Shown: positions 25,640 through 33,594, numbered from the stretch's first letter. The stretch: 44,077 nucleotides of DNA from Acidobacteriota bacterium (GCA_025354885.1 JANXLY010000052.1:1-44077); one strand, 5' to 3'. Numbers and translations are program-made. Notes: generated by a model from the sequence alone, not told the origin.

Positions 25640-26110
25640 ATGCAGTCTATCGAAACGCTTCGCTTTGGCCAGGTTCGCTTTGACGAACACGAGGTCATTG
25701 AATTCCCGGCCGGCCTTCCCGGCTTTGAACAGGAAAATCGCTTCCTTCTGATTGAAACTGAGGAGAGCCTTCCCCTAAAATTCCTGCAGAGCATCTCGAG
25801 TCCACAACTGTCCTTTGTCTGTGCACCTCTCCCGCTGGTTCTTGCCAAATACGAGGCGGTGCTTCCCCGGCAGGACCGGGAACTTCTTGCCATGCCGCCT
25901 GAGGGCGTTGCCCCGGGCACCGTTCTCGAATGGCTTGCCATCCTTTGTTTTGCCCGCCCCGATGCGCCAACTGCCAATCTGCTGGGCCCGCTTGTGATCC
26001 GTCGCGATGTCGGTCTTGGCGTGCAATCGATTCGCGAAGATTCTCGCTATTCCGCCCGCCAGCCTCTGTTTACAGCGACGCCCGCTGCGGAGCCAGCTCT
26101 ATGCTCGTAA
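25640..26110 (+). CDS. fliW: flagellar assembly factor FliW
   Basis: FliW binds free flagellin and, when flagellin is exported, binds and inhibits CsrA, thereby releasing flagellin translation (established in Bacillus and Campylobacter). The 156-residue protein shows the family N-terminus IETLRFGQVRFDEHEVIEFPAGLPGFEQENRFLLIE, the core FVCAPLPLVL, and a long C-terminal LGPLVIRRDVGLGVQ block (family NLLAPIVIN...G-QVI). The ATG at 25640 is preferred over a TTG one codon earlier. No ribosome-binding site is visible, consistent with the leaderless start proposed above. The last 10 bases overlap csrA. Confidence 0.95.
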   Translation: MQSIETLRFGQVRFDEHEVIEFPAGLPGFEQENRFLLIETEESLPLKFLQSISSPQLSFVCAPLPLVLAKYEAVLPRQDRELLAMPPEGVAPGTVLEWLAILCFARPDAPTANLLGPLVIRRDVGLGVQSIREDSRYSARQPLFTATPAAEPALCS

Positions 26111-26364
26111 TCCGCAGACGCGCAGGAGAAGGCTTTCTCATTGGCGATTCGATTGAGGTTGACATTCTTGAGGTCGACGGGAATCAGGTGAAGATCGGCA
26201 TCCGCGCCCCGCGAGAGACCGCGATCCTGCGCCGCGAGATTGCTGCCACCCGCGACACGAATCTCGATTCGGCTCAGGTAGTTGAGATCAATGTCCTGGA
26301 ACAAGCCTCCAAGCGTTTGCGCTTAACCCTTCCACCGCTAACCCCTCCAACGCCAGAGGATTAA
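26101..26364 (+). CDS. csrA: carbon storage regulator / translational repressor CsrA
   Basis: CsrA is a small homodimeric RNA-binding protein that recognises GGA in hairpin loops, typically over ribosome-binding sites. The 87-residue product is normal apart from a proline-rich tail. MLVIRRRAGEGFLIGDSIEVDILEVDGNQVKIGIRAPRE is near consensus and includes the RNA-contacting beta1 strand. The usual C-terminal strand and helix residues follow. The ATG at 26101 lies inside the end of fliW (10-base overlap), so the antagonist and the repressor are made together. The likely main target is the flagellin mRNA immediately downstream, whose leader has two GGA sites. Confidence 0.96.
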   Translation: MLVIRRRAGEGFLIGDSIEVDILEVDGNQVKIGIRAPRETAILRREIAATRDTNLDSAQVVEINVLEQASKRLRLTLPPLTPPTPED

Positions 26365-26392
26365 AGCTCAGCGTCTAGGGCAATTTTCTTCC

Positions 26393-26419
26393 TCAAGCCC
26401 CTCCACCACGCACCGATAC
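26393..26419 (+). promoter_or_regulatory. candidate sigma-28 (FliA) promoter of the flagellin gene
   Basis: TCAA (26393-26396), 15 bases, then ACCGATAC (26412-26419) matches TAAA-N15-GCCGATAA at 9 of 12 positions. The predicted start near 26426 gives a leader of about 80 bases that contains the CsrA-type hairpin. Confidence 0.6.
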
Positions 26420-26465
26420 GTCTCATATCAGCGAATACGCCAATGTGGTGAAAAGCCACTCTCCT

Positions 26466-26499
26466 GGAGAGGATCTCCGGGTGCCTGAACACAAAGGAG
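26466..26499 (+). promoter_or_regulatory. candidate CsrA-binding leader of flagellin mRNA
   Basis: GGAGAGGATCTCC (26466-26478) folds as a five-pair stem GGAGA/TCTCC with the trinucleotide GGA exposed as the loop (26471-26473). A second GGA (26496-26498) lies inside the Shine-Dalgarno AAAGGAG. The two are 25 bases apart. This matches the two-site architecture known for CsrA repression of hag in Bacillus subtilis, where a dimer bridges an upstream hairpin and the ribosome-binding site. Confidence 0.65.
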
Positions 26500-26505
26500 T
26501 GAATC

Positions 26506-29500
26506 ATGTCTTTTTCATCAAACACCAACATTGCGTCCTTACAGTCGCAAGCCTACATCAACAACACACAGGACTTCCAGGCTAGAACCATCAATCGCGT
26601 CACCAGCGGTTTGCGTATCGTAAACTCTGGCGACGACGCGGCTGGCCTTGCCATTGCAAACGGCCTCCGCAGCGACCAGTCTGTACTGAATCAAGGTATC
26701 CGCAATGCGAACGACGGCTTGAGCCAGTTGCAGATTGTGGATGGCGGCATCAACAATATTTCAAAGCTTCTTGACCGCGCCCGTACCCTCGCCACGCAGT
26801 CTGCTTCGGGAACCTTCACGGGTTCACGCAGCGTACTCAACAGCGAATTCAAGAGTGTACTGGAAGAAGTCGACCGGCAGGCTCAGGCCATCGGCTTGAA
26901 CACTGGCGGTGATTTTGCACGTTCGCTCTCGGTATTCATTGGTGGCGGCAAGACGTCGAACGGCATCTCAGCCATCTCCAACGGTTCCACTTCGCTCGAC
27001 CTGAGTAACTCGACGGTGGACTCACAGAGCCTGGGCCTCAAAGGCGTTCAGGCCAAAGGAGTAACGGCAACCGACATCGGCACCGGTTCCCCCACCACCA
27101 GTCTGGCGACAATTCTTGCCAACACGGGTAACACCAGTTCCCAGGCTGCCTCCAACACGGCCAACTTTACACTGCGCGGTCCTGGCTTTGGTGGCCAAGG
27201 AGTTGCGGTAAACGTCAACACCAATGCTGTGGGCAGCACTTCCGACCTGGTTTCCCGCGTCAATGCCGCGATCGACTCGGCAGCCAACGCCGGTACCCAG
27301 GCCGCCACCGCGCTCAAAAATGCAAACATCAAAGCCTCGGTCGTAACCGATTCGAGCGGTCGTCAGTCGTTGGCCTTCACGTCGCCCAGCACTGCCTTCC
27401 AGGTAGAAGCCGGAGATCGTACTGCAAACGCACTGCTCGGCAATTTTGAACGCAACGCGACTCTTACCGGCAGCGACACCGCCGTCAGCGTCAACACAGA
27501 ACCTGCTGGAGCCGACACATTGACACTGGCCGTCGACGGTGCCGCTGCATTCAGCGTCACGGTTGTGGACAACGGCAGTGGCGGAACCACCTCCAAGGGG
27601 TCGATTGTCAAGCAGTTGAATGCCACAACCGCTTTCTCCGATGTTGCCTCTGCGCACCTCGAAGGCAATCAGATCGTCATCAAGTCGAAGGCAAATTCCG
27701 CCTCCTCGAAAGTGGAGATCACAACGACAGCTCTCTCGACCAATCTAGGACTCAGCGCAACAGCTGCGACGGCCGCCACAGCCTCCACTGGAGCAGATGT
27801 CAAAATTCGCGTGCAGGGCGCAACTGCAGTTGTCGGTGGGGCAAATTACGTCGGAACAGATACAAACGCAACCCGTACCGTCGTTACTGGTACGAGCGAT
27901 TTGCTCAACCTCACCGTGGGTGGCGTGACCGCCGGCCTCACGCTGAACGGAGGAGATGGACTTACCAAGCACCAGATTGCCGACGATCTCAACACCAAGA
28001 TCGCCGCCGGCACTTTGGCCAACAAGGTCACGGCAAGCGTGTTCCAGGATCAGATTGTGCTCACGGCAAACAACGCCGGAGACAGTGTCGCGGTCAACAC
28101 GCAAGCAACGAGTGCGTACACCCTGCTCGGCCTAACTGCCAGCACCGTATCGAACACCAACACCTTCCTTACCGCTGACAACATCAAGGTCCGCGTTCAG
28201 GGCGGCGGCCTCGACAGCCCGATCGACATTGAACTCAATGCCGTCACTGCCGGTTCCACAACGGTAACCAGTGTATTGACCGATCTCGCCAGCCGCGTTG
28301 CGAATAACAGTTCGCTTCAGGCTGCCGGCATCACTCTCAGCTCGGCAAGCACGGGCAACAACCTCGTCTTCCAGAGCGCCAATGGCGAATCCTTCCAGGT
28401 CTCTGTCACGGGCGACTCGCAGAACAAGCTCGGCTTCGGCTCTTTCAACGCCGATGCCAGCGCAGCGTTCGACTATTCGACCATCACGGGTAGCGCCGCG
28501 CTCACGCCATCCTTTGACCAGGCCTACGCGTCACAATCGGCAGTCTTGCAGTTCTCGCTCAACGGAGGCGCAAGTTCGACCAACTCGATTACAGTCAATC
28601 AGCTCGCTGATCGCGCTGTCGTCACTGGCAGCACGCGTGGTGCAGCTGCAATTGCCTCTGCCACAGGCAACTTGGTCATCAATCTCGACGGCACGGATTA
28701 CACGACTTCGATCGTCAACGCTGCTACCCTCGCGGCAGCAGTTGTCGCGATCAACGCAACAGCTGGCTTCACCGCCGCTGGTGGCGTTGCGGAGATCCTG
28801 GGCACTGGTGCTTCAAGCAAGATCAGCATCCGTGGCGCTCAAGGAGCCAGCAACATTGTCATCAGTGCGGGCTCGGCAGCAGCTACCCTCACCGACCTCG
28901 GCTTGACAGCCAATGCGAACGCGAGCGGCAACTCGGTAGCCAACATTCGCCTTGATATCCGCGATCAGATCAACACTCAGATCGCCGCCGACAGCGAACT
29001 TCGTAACGCCGGCATCCAGGCCACCATCACGGGCAGCAATGAATTGAAGCTCACTTCCAACAACAACACCTTCTTCCGTGTTTCTGCCTATAGCGCCACA
29101 ACACTCGACCTCGGTTTCGGTGTCAATGGCTCTACCTTTACAGGCACCACGACGCAGGGTCCTTCGGCAACCAGTGCAACCATCAATGCTGGTGGCGCTG
29201 ATTCGAGTTCCGCACTCGCCTTTACCGGCATTGCTTACGGTGGCGACGACCAACAGGTCAACATCACCGGCAGCGATTCCACGGGTGTCAAGCAGAGCTT
29301 GAGCGTCACACTGCGCAACGATGCAACGGGCCGCAACGGCCGCACCATCGATGATGCCGTCAAGACCATCAACGATCAGCTGCAACAGTCCAACAACGAG
29401 ACGCTCAAGCGCATCTTCGCTGTCAAGGAAAACACGGGTGGTGCAGAAAAGATCCGTTTCCTGAGCACCGTTAAGGGCTTTGAGGTCGGCGTCGGCGCAA

Positions 29501-29877
29501 CCGCAGCCGGCACCGGTTTCACCCAGCCCACAGGCGGGATCGACAAGTCAGCTGTCGTAGGCACCGGTGCCAACAGCACTATCGACACCCAGGCTGCCGC
29601 AGAAAGCGCAGTTACCGCGCTTTCGAACGCAGTCTCCGCACTCGGCAGTGCGCAAGCCGTTGTCGGTCGAGGTCAAAACCAGCTCAGCTTTGCCGTCAAC
29701 CTTGCACAAAGCCAACTGACCAACCTTGCCGCCAGCGAAAGCCGTATCCGCGACGCAGATCTTGCGCAAGAAGCCGCCAACCTGTCCAAAGCCCAGATCC
29801 AGTTGCAGGCCGGCATTGCCGCCCTTGCGCAGGCCAACTCGGCTCCCCAGCAGGTTCTCAGCCTCCTCCGGGGTTAG
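26506..29877 (+). CDS. fliC: giant flagellin
   Basis: Flagellin is the filament subunit, exported through the flagellar type III system. At 1123 residues this is two to three times the common size. The D0/D1 N-terminus (about 1-150) has INNTQDFQARTINRVTSGLRI and SGDDAAGLAIANGLRSD. The C-terminus (about 1025-1123) has SRIRDADLAQEAANLSKAQIQLQAG and ends in SLLRG. The roughly 870-residue centre is Thr/Ser/Ala/Asn-rich and cysteine-free. It contains several flagellin_IN-like modules, many ending in LGLTA/LGLSA, with a repeated KxRVQG element (two copies). AAAGGAG precedes the ATG. It is controlled by a sigma-28-like site and a CsrA-type hairpin, and is followed by a hairpin terminator and a glycosyltransferase gene. 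Confidence 0.95.
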   Translation: MSFSSNTNIASLQSQAYINNTQDFQARTINRVTSGLRIVNSGDDAAGLAIANGLRSDQSVLNQGIRNANDGLSQLQIVDGGINNISKLLDRARTLATQSASGTFTGSRSVLNSEFKSVLEEVDRQAQAIGLNTGGDFARSLSVFIGGGKTSNGISAISNGSTSLDLSNSTVDSQSLGLKGVQAKGVTATDIGTGSPTTSLATILANTGNTSSQAASNTANFTLRGPGFGGQGVAVNVNTNAVGSTSDLVSRVNAAIDSAANAGTQAATALKNANIKASVVTDSSGRQSLAFTSPSTAFQVEAGDRTANALLGNFERNATLTGSDTAVSVNTEPAGADTLTLAVDGAAAFSVTVVDNGSGGTTSKGSIVKQLNATTAFSDVASAHLEGNQIVIKSKANSASSKVEITTTALSTNLGLSATAATAATASTGADVKIRVQGATAVVGGANYVGTDTNATRTVVTGTSDLLNLTVGGVTAGLTLNGGDGLTKHQIADDLNTKIAAGTLANKVTASVFQDQIVLTANNAGDSVAVNTQATSAYTLLGLTASTVSNTNTFLTADNIKVRVQGGGLDSPIDIELNAVTAGSTTVTSVLTDLASRVANNSSLQAAGITLSSASTGNNLVFQSANGESFQVSVTGDSQNKLGFGSFNADASAAFDYSTITGSAALTPSFDQAYASQSAVLQFSLNGGASSTNSITVNQLADRAVVTGSTRGAAAIASATGNLVINLDGTDYTTSIVNAATLAAAVVAINATAGFTAAGGVAEILGTGASSKISIRGAQGASNIVISAGSAAATLTDLGLTANANASGNSVANIRLDIRDQINTQIAADSELRNAGIQATITGSNELKLTSNNNTFFRVSAYSATTLDLGFGVNGSTFTGTTTQGPSATSATINAGGADSSSALAFTGIAYGGDDQQVNITGSDSTGVKQSLSVTLRNDATGRNGRTIDDAVKTINDQLQQSNNETLKRIFAVKENTGGAEKIRFLSTVKGFEVGVGATAAGTGFTQPTGGIDKSAVVGTGANSTIDTQAAAESAVTALSNAVSALGSAQAVVGRGQNQLSFAVNLAQSQLTNLAASESRIRDADLAQEAANLSKAQIQLQAGIAALAQANSAPQQVLSLLRG

Positions 29878-29913
29878 TCCTTAACCGGCTAGCCAATTGA
29901 AGTTCGAATCGTT

Positions 29914-29947
29914 CCCGGCGGCCAGCCACCTGGCCTGGCCGCCAGGG
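29914..29947 (+). terminator. hairpin after the flagellin gene (terminator or attenuator)
   Basis: GGCGGCCAG (29917-29925) pairs perfectly with CTGGCCGCC (29935-29943) around a nine-base loop. CCC/GGG extends the stem past a bulged A. Downstream there is only a short T-run (CTTTT at 29957-29961). It could end or attenuate the abundant flagellin mRNA, or protect its 3' end. Confidence 0.6.
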
Positions 29948-29951
29948 AGCC

Positions 29952-29972
29952 TTCGTCTTTTGACGAAAGGAG
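29952..29972 (+). promoter_or_regulatory. small hairpin abutting the ribosome-binding site
   Basis: TTCGTC (29952-29957) and GACGAA (29962-29967) form a stem with a TTTT loop. The Shine-Dalgarno AAGGAG (29967-29972) begins at the stem's last base. Opening of this stem could influence translation of the glycosyltransferase. AGGA/TCCT (29968-29971 and 29975-29978) can form a competing mini-stem. Confidence 0.35.
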
Positions 29973-29979
29973 AATCCTG

Positions 29980-31695
29980 ATGACAAGCGCAACCCTAGAA
30001 GCAGATGGAGAAAAACTTCTCCATCATCTCGAAACCAACCCAAACAACGGCGCCGCTTATGATGCACTCGGCATCTTCGCCCTTGATAACCAGTCTGCTC
30101 CCGAGGCCATCGATCTCTTCAGTAAAGCCATCCAGCTGGATGGTCCCGTTCCGCGCTATTGCGCTCACCTCGGTGAAGCCTTTGCCCGCCTAGGCGATTA
30201 CCGCCGGGCCTCTGCCTGTGTCGGACAGGCGTTAGTTGGCGAGCCTACCAGCAGCGATCTCCGTTGGGCCTATGCCAACCTGCTCCACTTGCACGGCGAA
30301 AATGATCAGGCCGCCAAAAATTACGAAATCCTTGTTGCCCAGTCGCCACGCCATTCCGAGGCCTGGTTCAATCTTGGGGTCACCCGCTCCCTGCAAAAAC
30401 GCAAGGATGAAGCCAGACGAGCCTACGAACAAGCTGTTGGCATCACCCCAACCTACGCCGAGGCCTGGAATAATCTCGCCTTGCTCGAAGTAGAAGCCGC
30501 AGACCTCAACGCTGCCGAAGCCTGCTACCGCAGAGCGCTTCTCGTCAGGCCAGACTACCGGGATGCCCTTTACAACTTCGCCGTACTCCTCCAGGAAGAA
30601 GGCCGCATGCCCGAGGCCATCTCCATCTATGAACGACTTGTCGCAATCGACTCCGGCTTCAGCGAGGCCCATAACAACCTGGGCAATTGCTACATGAAGA
30701 TGAATCGTCTCTCGGAGGCGCAGAACCAATACGTCGAGACTCTCGCCATTCACGCATCCCACCGCGAAGCTCCGATGAATCTTGGCATTGTCTCCCTACT
30801 TATGGGCGATTACGCCCGTGGCTGGGCCGGATATGAACACCGCCTCACCCAAAACGATGCCATCCCGCAAAACTGGAAAATCCCGCGCTGGGACGGCAAG
30901 CTCCGTAAAGGCGCAAGCATTCTCGTGCATTCCGAACAAGGCATGGGAGATACCATTCACTTCGCCCGATACCTCCACTTGCTCACCAATGCCGGCATGC
31001 TCGTCGACGTTTTCTGCCAACCCCAGCTCGAATCGCTTTTCGTCAATTTTCCGGGCATCCGACGCTGCAGTTCCTCGCTCGAGGCCCTGACTGCGGATCC
31101 CCTCAATCCCATCGACTGGCAGCTCCCCTTCCCCAGTCTGCCCCATCTGTTTCGTACTCGCCTGGAGACGATTCCCAGCCCGTCGGCTTATTTGAAGGTC
31201 AGCGCCGGGAACCTCGAGAGCTGGCGTCAGGTCTTCGCCGAATTGCCAACGGCCAAGCGCCGCATCGGCCTCGTCTGGCAAGGCAATCCGAAGCATCGCA
31301 ACGACCACAATCGGTCACTCTCACTCCACCTGCTGGATGAGTTGCTCTCCACCCCAGGACATCAGTTCCTCAGCCTTCAAAAAGGCCTGACCCGCAATTC
31401 TCTTCCGGAGTCAATCATCGATCTGGCCCCCCTCCTCGTTGATTTCAACGAAACAGCAGCCGCTATTGAATGCCTGGACCTCGTCATCTCCGTCGACACC
31501 GCCGTCACACATCTCGCCGGTGCTCTCGGCAAGCCCGTCTGGACTCTCTTGCCCTATGCTCCAGACTGGCGCTGGCTGCTCTTCAGGGATGATTCTCCCT
31601 GGTATTCTTCCATGCGCCTCTTCCGTCAACCCATTCCCGATGATTGGCCCTCCGTCATCCGCGAAGTCAAACGATCTTTACTCGACCCGCTCTAG
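29980..31695 (+). CDS. TPR-containing glycosyltransferase (GT9-like domain)
   Basis: The 571-residue protein combines about eight tetratricopeptide repeats (residues 1-290, for example AEAWNNLALLEVEAADLNAAEACYRRAL) with a C-terminal GT-B, GT9-like domain. Domain marks are SEQGMGDTIHFARYLHLL, RIGLVWQGNPKHRNDHNRSL, and the donor-site SVDTAVTHLAGALGKPVWTLLP. It would transfer sugar in the cytoplasm. TPR-glycosyltransferases next to flagellin genes modify flagellin in several bacteria, so glycosylation of the large Ser/Thr-rich flagellin is the best guess, but not proven. GGAG precedes the ATG. A long inverted repeat follows the stop. Confidence 0.88.
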   Translation: MTSATLEADGEKLLHHLETNPNNGAAYDALGIFALDNQSAPEAIDLFSKAIQLDGPVPRYCAHLGEAFARLGDYRRASACVGQALVGEPTSSDLRWAYANLLHLHGENDQAAKNYEILVAQSPRHSEAWFNLGVTRSLQKRKDEARRAYEQAVGITPTYAEAWNNLALLEVEAADLNAAEACYRRALLVRPDYRDALYNFAVLLQEEGRMPEAISIYERLVAIDSGFSEAHNNLGNCYMKMNRLSEAQNQYVETLAIHASHREAPMNLGIVSLLMGDYARGWAGYEHRLTQNDAIPQNWKIPRWDGKLRKGASILVHSEQGMGDTIHFARYLHLLTNAGMLVDVFCQPQLESLFVNFPGIRRCSSSLEALTADPLNPIDWQLPFPSLPHLFRTRLETIPSPSAYLKVSAGNLESWRQVFAELPTAKRRIGLVWQGNPKHRNDHNRSLSLHLLDELLSTPGHQFLSLQKGLTRNSLPESIIDLAPLLVDFNETAAAIECLDLVISVDTAVTHLAGALGKPVWTLLPYAPDWRWLLFRDDSPWYSSMRLFRQPIPDDWPSVIREVKRSLLDPL

Positions 31696-31718
31696 GCCAG
31701 TCGGATCAGGAGGGACGC

Positions 31719-31762
31719 ATCTGCGGCAGCCGTTTCTGCAAACAAGCTCAGCTGCCGCAGAT
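31719..31762. terminator. long inverted repeat between convergent genes (bidirectional terminator)
   Basis: ATCTGCGGCAGC (31719-31730) is perfectly repeated inverted as GCTGCCGCAGAT (31751-31762) with a 20-base loop. The loop itself contains GTTT/AAAC. It lies between the plus-strand glycosyltransferase and the minus-strand flagellar operon. It can terminate both, and a short T-rich run follows on the plus strand. Confidence 0.7.
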
Positions 31763-31789
31763 TCGTTTCTGTTCCCCGAAACCAATTCC

Positions 31790-32149
31790 TTATATCAAAC
31801 GGTTCAACAGCAGATCTTCTTCGCTCCCACTCTCCCCAAACGATCTCAGTTGCCGCAAATGCATCTCGGCTTCACTCAATTGGCTCGAGATCAGGCTCCG
31901 CTCGGACACCAGACATTCATAGATCCGGTCCGTGTTTGTCGCTAACTCTCGCAACGCCACAAATTCGCTGATTGCCGCTTCCGGCCGTCGCCTGCATTCC
32001 TGCGCAAGCGCACGTATCAGCAGTTCACGGCCACTCAAAACTTCCAGGTCCACCAGGAAAGATTCCCCGGAACGTGCATTCCCAAGCGCCTGCTCATCGA
32101 TCTGCGCAATCGCGTCCAGCAAACTCCGAATTGGATGAGAGCCATTCAA
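31790..32149 (-). CDS. small helical protein, probable FliT/FlgN-like flagellar chaperone
   Basis: I cannot assign this 119-residue protein by sequence. It is almost wholly helical and Leu/Glu-rich. Its layout (LLDAIAQIDEQAL, then SFLVDLEVLSGRELLIRAL, then a second long helix ending SEAEMHLRQLRSF) resembles the antiparallel-helix chaperones FliT and FlgN. It directly follows fliD: the TTG start at 32149 abuts the fliD stop, so translation is coupled. FliT-type chaperones bind the FliD cap protein, which supports the guess. FliS is the other candidate but its motifs are absent. No ATG start fits the length. Confidence 0.6.
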   Translation of the reverse strand: MNGSHPIRSLLDAIAQIDEQALGNARSGESFLVDLEVLSGRELLIRALAQECRRRPEAAISEFVALRELATNTDRIYECLVSERSLISSQLSEAEMHLRQLRSFGESGSEEDLLLNRLI

Positions 32150-33505
32150 TTAGCCATTCTGCTTTCCGTACAGCACCAGATTCAATCCATCAATCGACGC
32201 CGAAACAACATTCTTTTGCGACTCGAATTTCCCCAGTAACGCATCTGCTGCCTGCAGCTTTTGCAGATAGGTCTGCCGCAGCAAATTGATTCGTTCGTCA
32301 AGCTTTGCTATCTGCTCTGTCAATCGGGAATCCGTCTTTTCGTATTGATTGAGCTGAATCTCCGCCAGACCCGTCACATCCTGCGAGAACCCGTCGGTTA
32401 ACTTGCTAAGCCCGCCCAATCCCGTTGTGTCCTTGAAGAACGAAAAACTGTCTCTCAACTGATTCCCATTCAAGCTGTTGAAGGTTCCAGCTTCAAAGCT
32501 CACCTGGCCCGCCGTAGAAAAATTTACGCCGAGATCTGACCAGTTCTTGACCGTCCCTTCACCCAGTCCAAAACTCGACACCTTTCTCAAGATATTCTGC
32601 GCTTCCCGCACCAGAAAATCTCCTGTAAGCAGTCCGGCGGTCTTGCCAACCTGCCCCGTAATCTTCGCCTGCACGGTATTGTAGGCGTCGATAAAGCTGC
32701 TCACCGCATTCGAGAGCTTCGATCGATCACTCGACAATCCAATCGAAAGAGTTTCAGAAACACTCGTCGTCTGTTTCAGACTGAAGCTTACTCCCGAGAC
32801 CAGATCATTCACCTGATTACTGCTTCTACTCACCTGCACTCCATTGAGCTTGAAGTTCAGATTGCTGCCCTGATTCGTGCTGGTCAGCAGACTGGTATTG
32901 GCGCCTGTCGGGTCTTCCTTCAACGTGAGCGCCTTCGCTCCGGTCCCATTCGCGCTAATGCTGAGGTAATTCGTGTTCCCATCCACAGTCAGAATGGTGG
33001 CGGTCACGCCACTATTCAGGGTGTTGATCTTGTTACGCAAGCCAACCAGATTATTTTCTTCAGTGCTCAGCGCGATGTTGTAATCGGTCGTTCCCACGGT
33101 CAGCCGCACGTTTCCACTCGCCGAAACCTGGGTCGCCGTTGAGCTCGCATACGAATTCAAAGAGGTCTCTGACGCCGCAATCGCAATCGACGTCACATCG
33201 GTAATGTTGTAGGTGGTGAGCGTGTCCGTGTTCACCGAATCAATCGTCAGCTTCGATGTGTTTGAGCTCGATGCTGATACAGCCCGGGTGGCCGCCACAT
33301 CCTTCAGTGCAGTGATTTTTTCTCCCAGCAACTTCACGCTGTTATTGAGCTCGCTCGTCAGCTGCCGCTTGGTGGCAACATCCTGCTGTTCGTTCTTCAG
33401 TTGATTCAGCGGAAACGAAGCGATCGTCGTCACACGCTGCAGAATGGTCTGAAAGTCCTGTGAATACTGACTGATCCCGGTGAAGGTAAGTGGTGTTAGG
33501 CCCAT
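32150..33505 (-). CDS. fliD: flagellar hook-associated protein 2 (filament cap)
   Basis: FliD forms the cap that folds flagellin at the growing filament tip. The 451-residue protein begins with the family N-terminus LTFTGISQYSQDFQTILQRVTTIASFPLNQLKNEQ. It has a Ser/Thr-rich beta domain in the middle, including a flagellin_IN-like LRNKINTLNSGVTATIL. The C-terminal helical part has LSNAVSSFIDAYNTVQAKI, LGVNFSTAGQVSFEAGTF and a coiled coil (TDSRLTEQIAKLDERINLLRQTYLQKLQAADALL). It is transcribed away from recA. A sigma-28-like site lies 31 bases upstream of the ATG. GAGGAG is 14 bases from the ATG, which is farther than usual. Confidence 0.95.
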   Translation of the reverse strand: MGLTPLTFTGISQYSQDFQTILQRVTTIASFPLNQLKNEQQDVATKRQLTSELNNSVKLLGEKITALKDVAATRAVSASSSNTSKLTIDSVNTDTLTTYNITDVTSIAIAASETSLNSYASSTATQVSASGNVRLTVGTTDYNIALSTEENNLVGLRNKINTLNSGVTATILTVDGNTNYLSISANGTGAKALTLKEDPTGANTSLLTSTNQGSNLNFKLNGVQVSRSSNQVNDLVSGVSFSLKQTTSVSETLSIGLSSDRSKLSNAVSSFIDAYNTVQAKITGQVGKTAGLLTGDFLVREAQNILRKVSSFGLGEGTVKNWSDLGVNFSTAGQVSFEAGTFNSLNGNQLRDSFSFFKDTTGLGGLSKLTDGFSQDVTGLAEIQLNQYEKTDSRLTEQIAKLDERINLLRQTYLQKLQAADALLGKFESQKNVVSASIDGLNLVLYGKQNG

Positions 33506-33535
33506 AAACGAAATCCGAGCTCCTCTATTCCATTC

Positions 33536-33562
33536 ATTTCGGCAAGCTTTCAGCTTTCTTGA
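33536..33562 (-). promoter_or_regulatory. candidate sigma-28 (FliA) promoter of fliD
   Basis: Read on the minus strand, TCAA (33562-33559), a 15-base spacer, then GCCGAAAT (33543-33536) matches TAAA-N15-GCCGATAA at 9 of 12 positions. The spacing is the same as in the fliW and flagellin sites. The start near 33529 gives a leader of about 25 bases. Confidence 0.6.
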
Positions 33563-33594
33563 GACTAAATTTGAACGCAGTCCACTACAGAACC

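Noticed and set aside
27022-27657. long minus-strand frames opposite the flagellin core (also 28813-29385)
   Set aside because: The repetitive Ser/Thr/Ala codons of the flagellin produce open antisense frames. No start signals or motifs are seen.
33506-33594. SOS box before recA
   Set aside because: Two GAAC words occur as direct, not inverted, repeats. No LexA-type palindrome could be seen.
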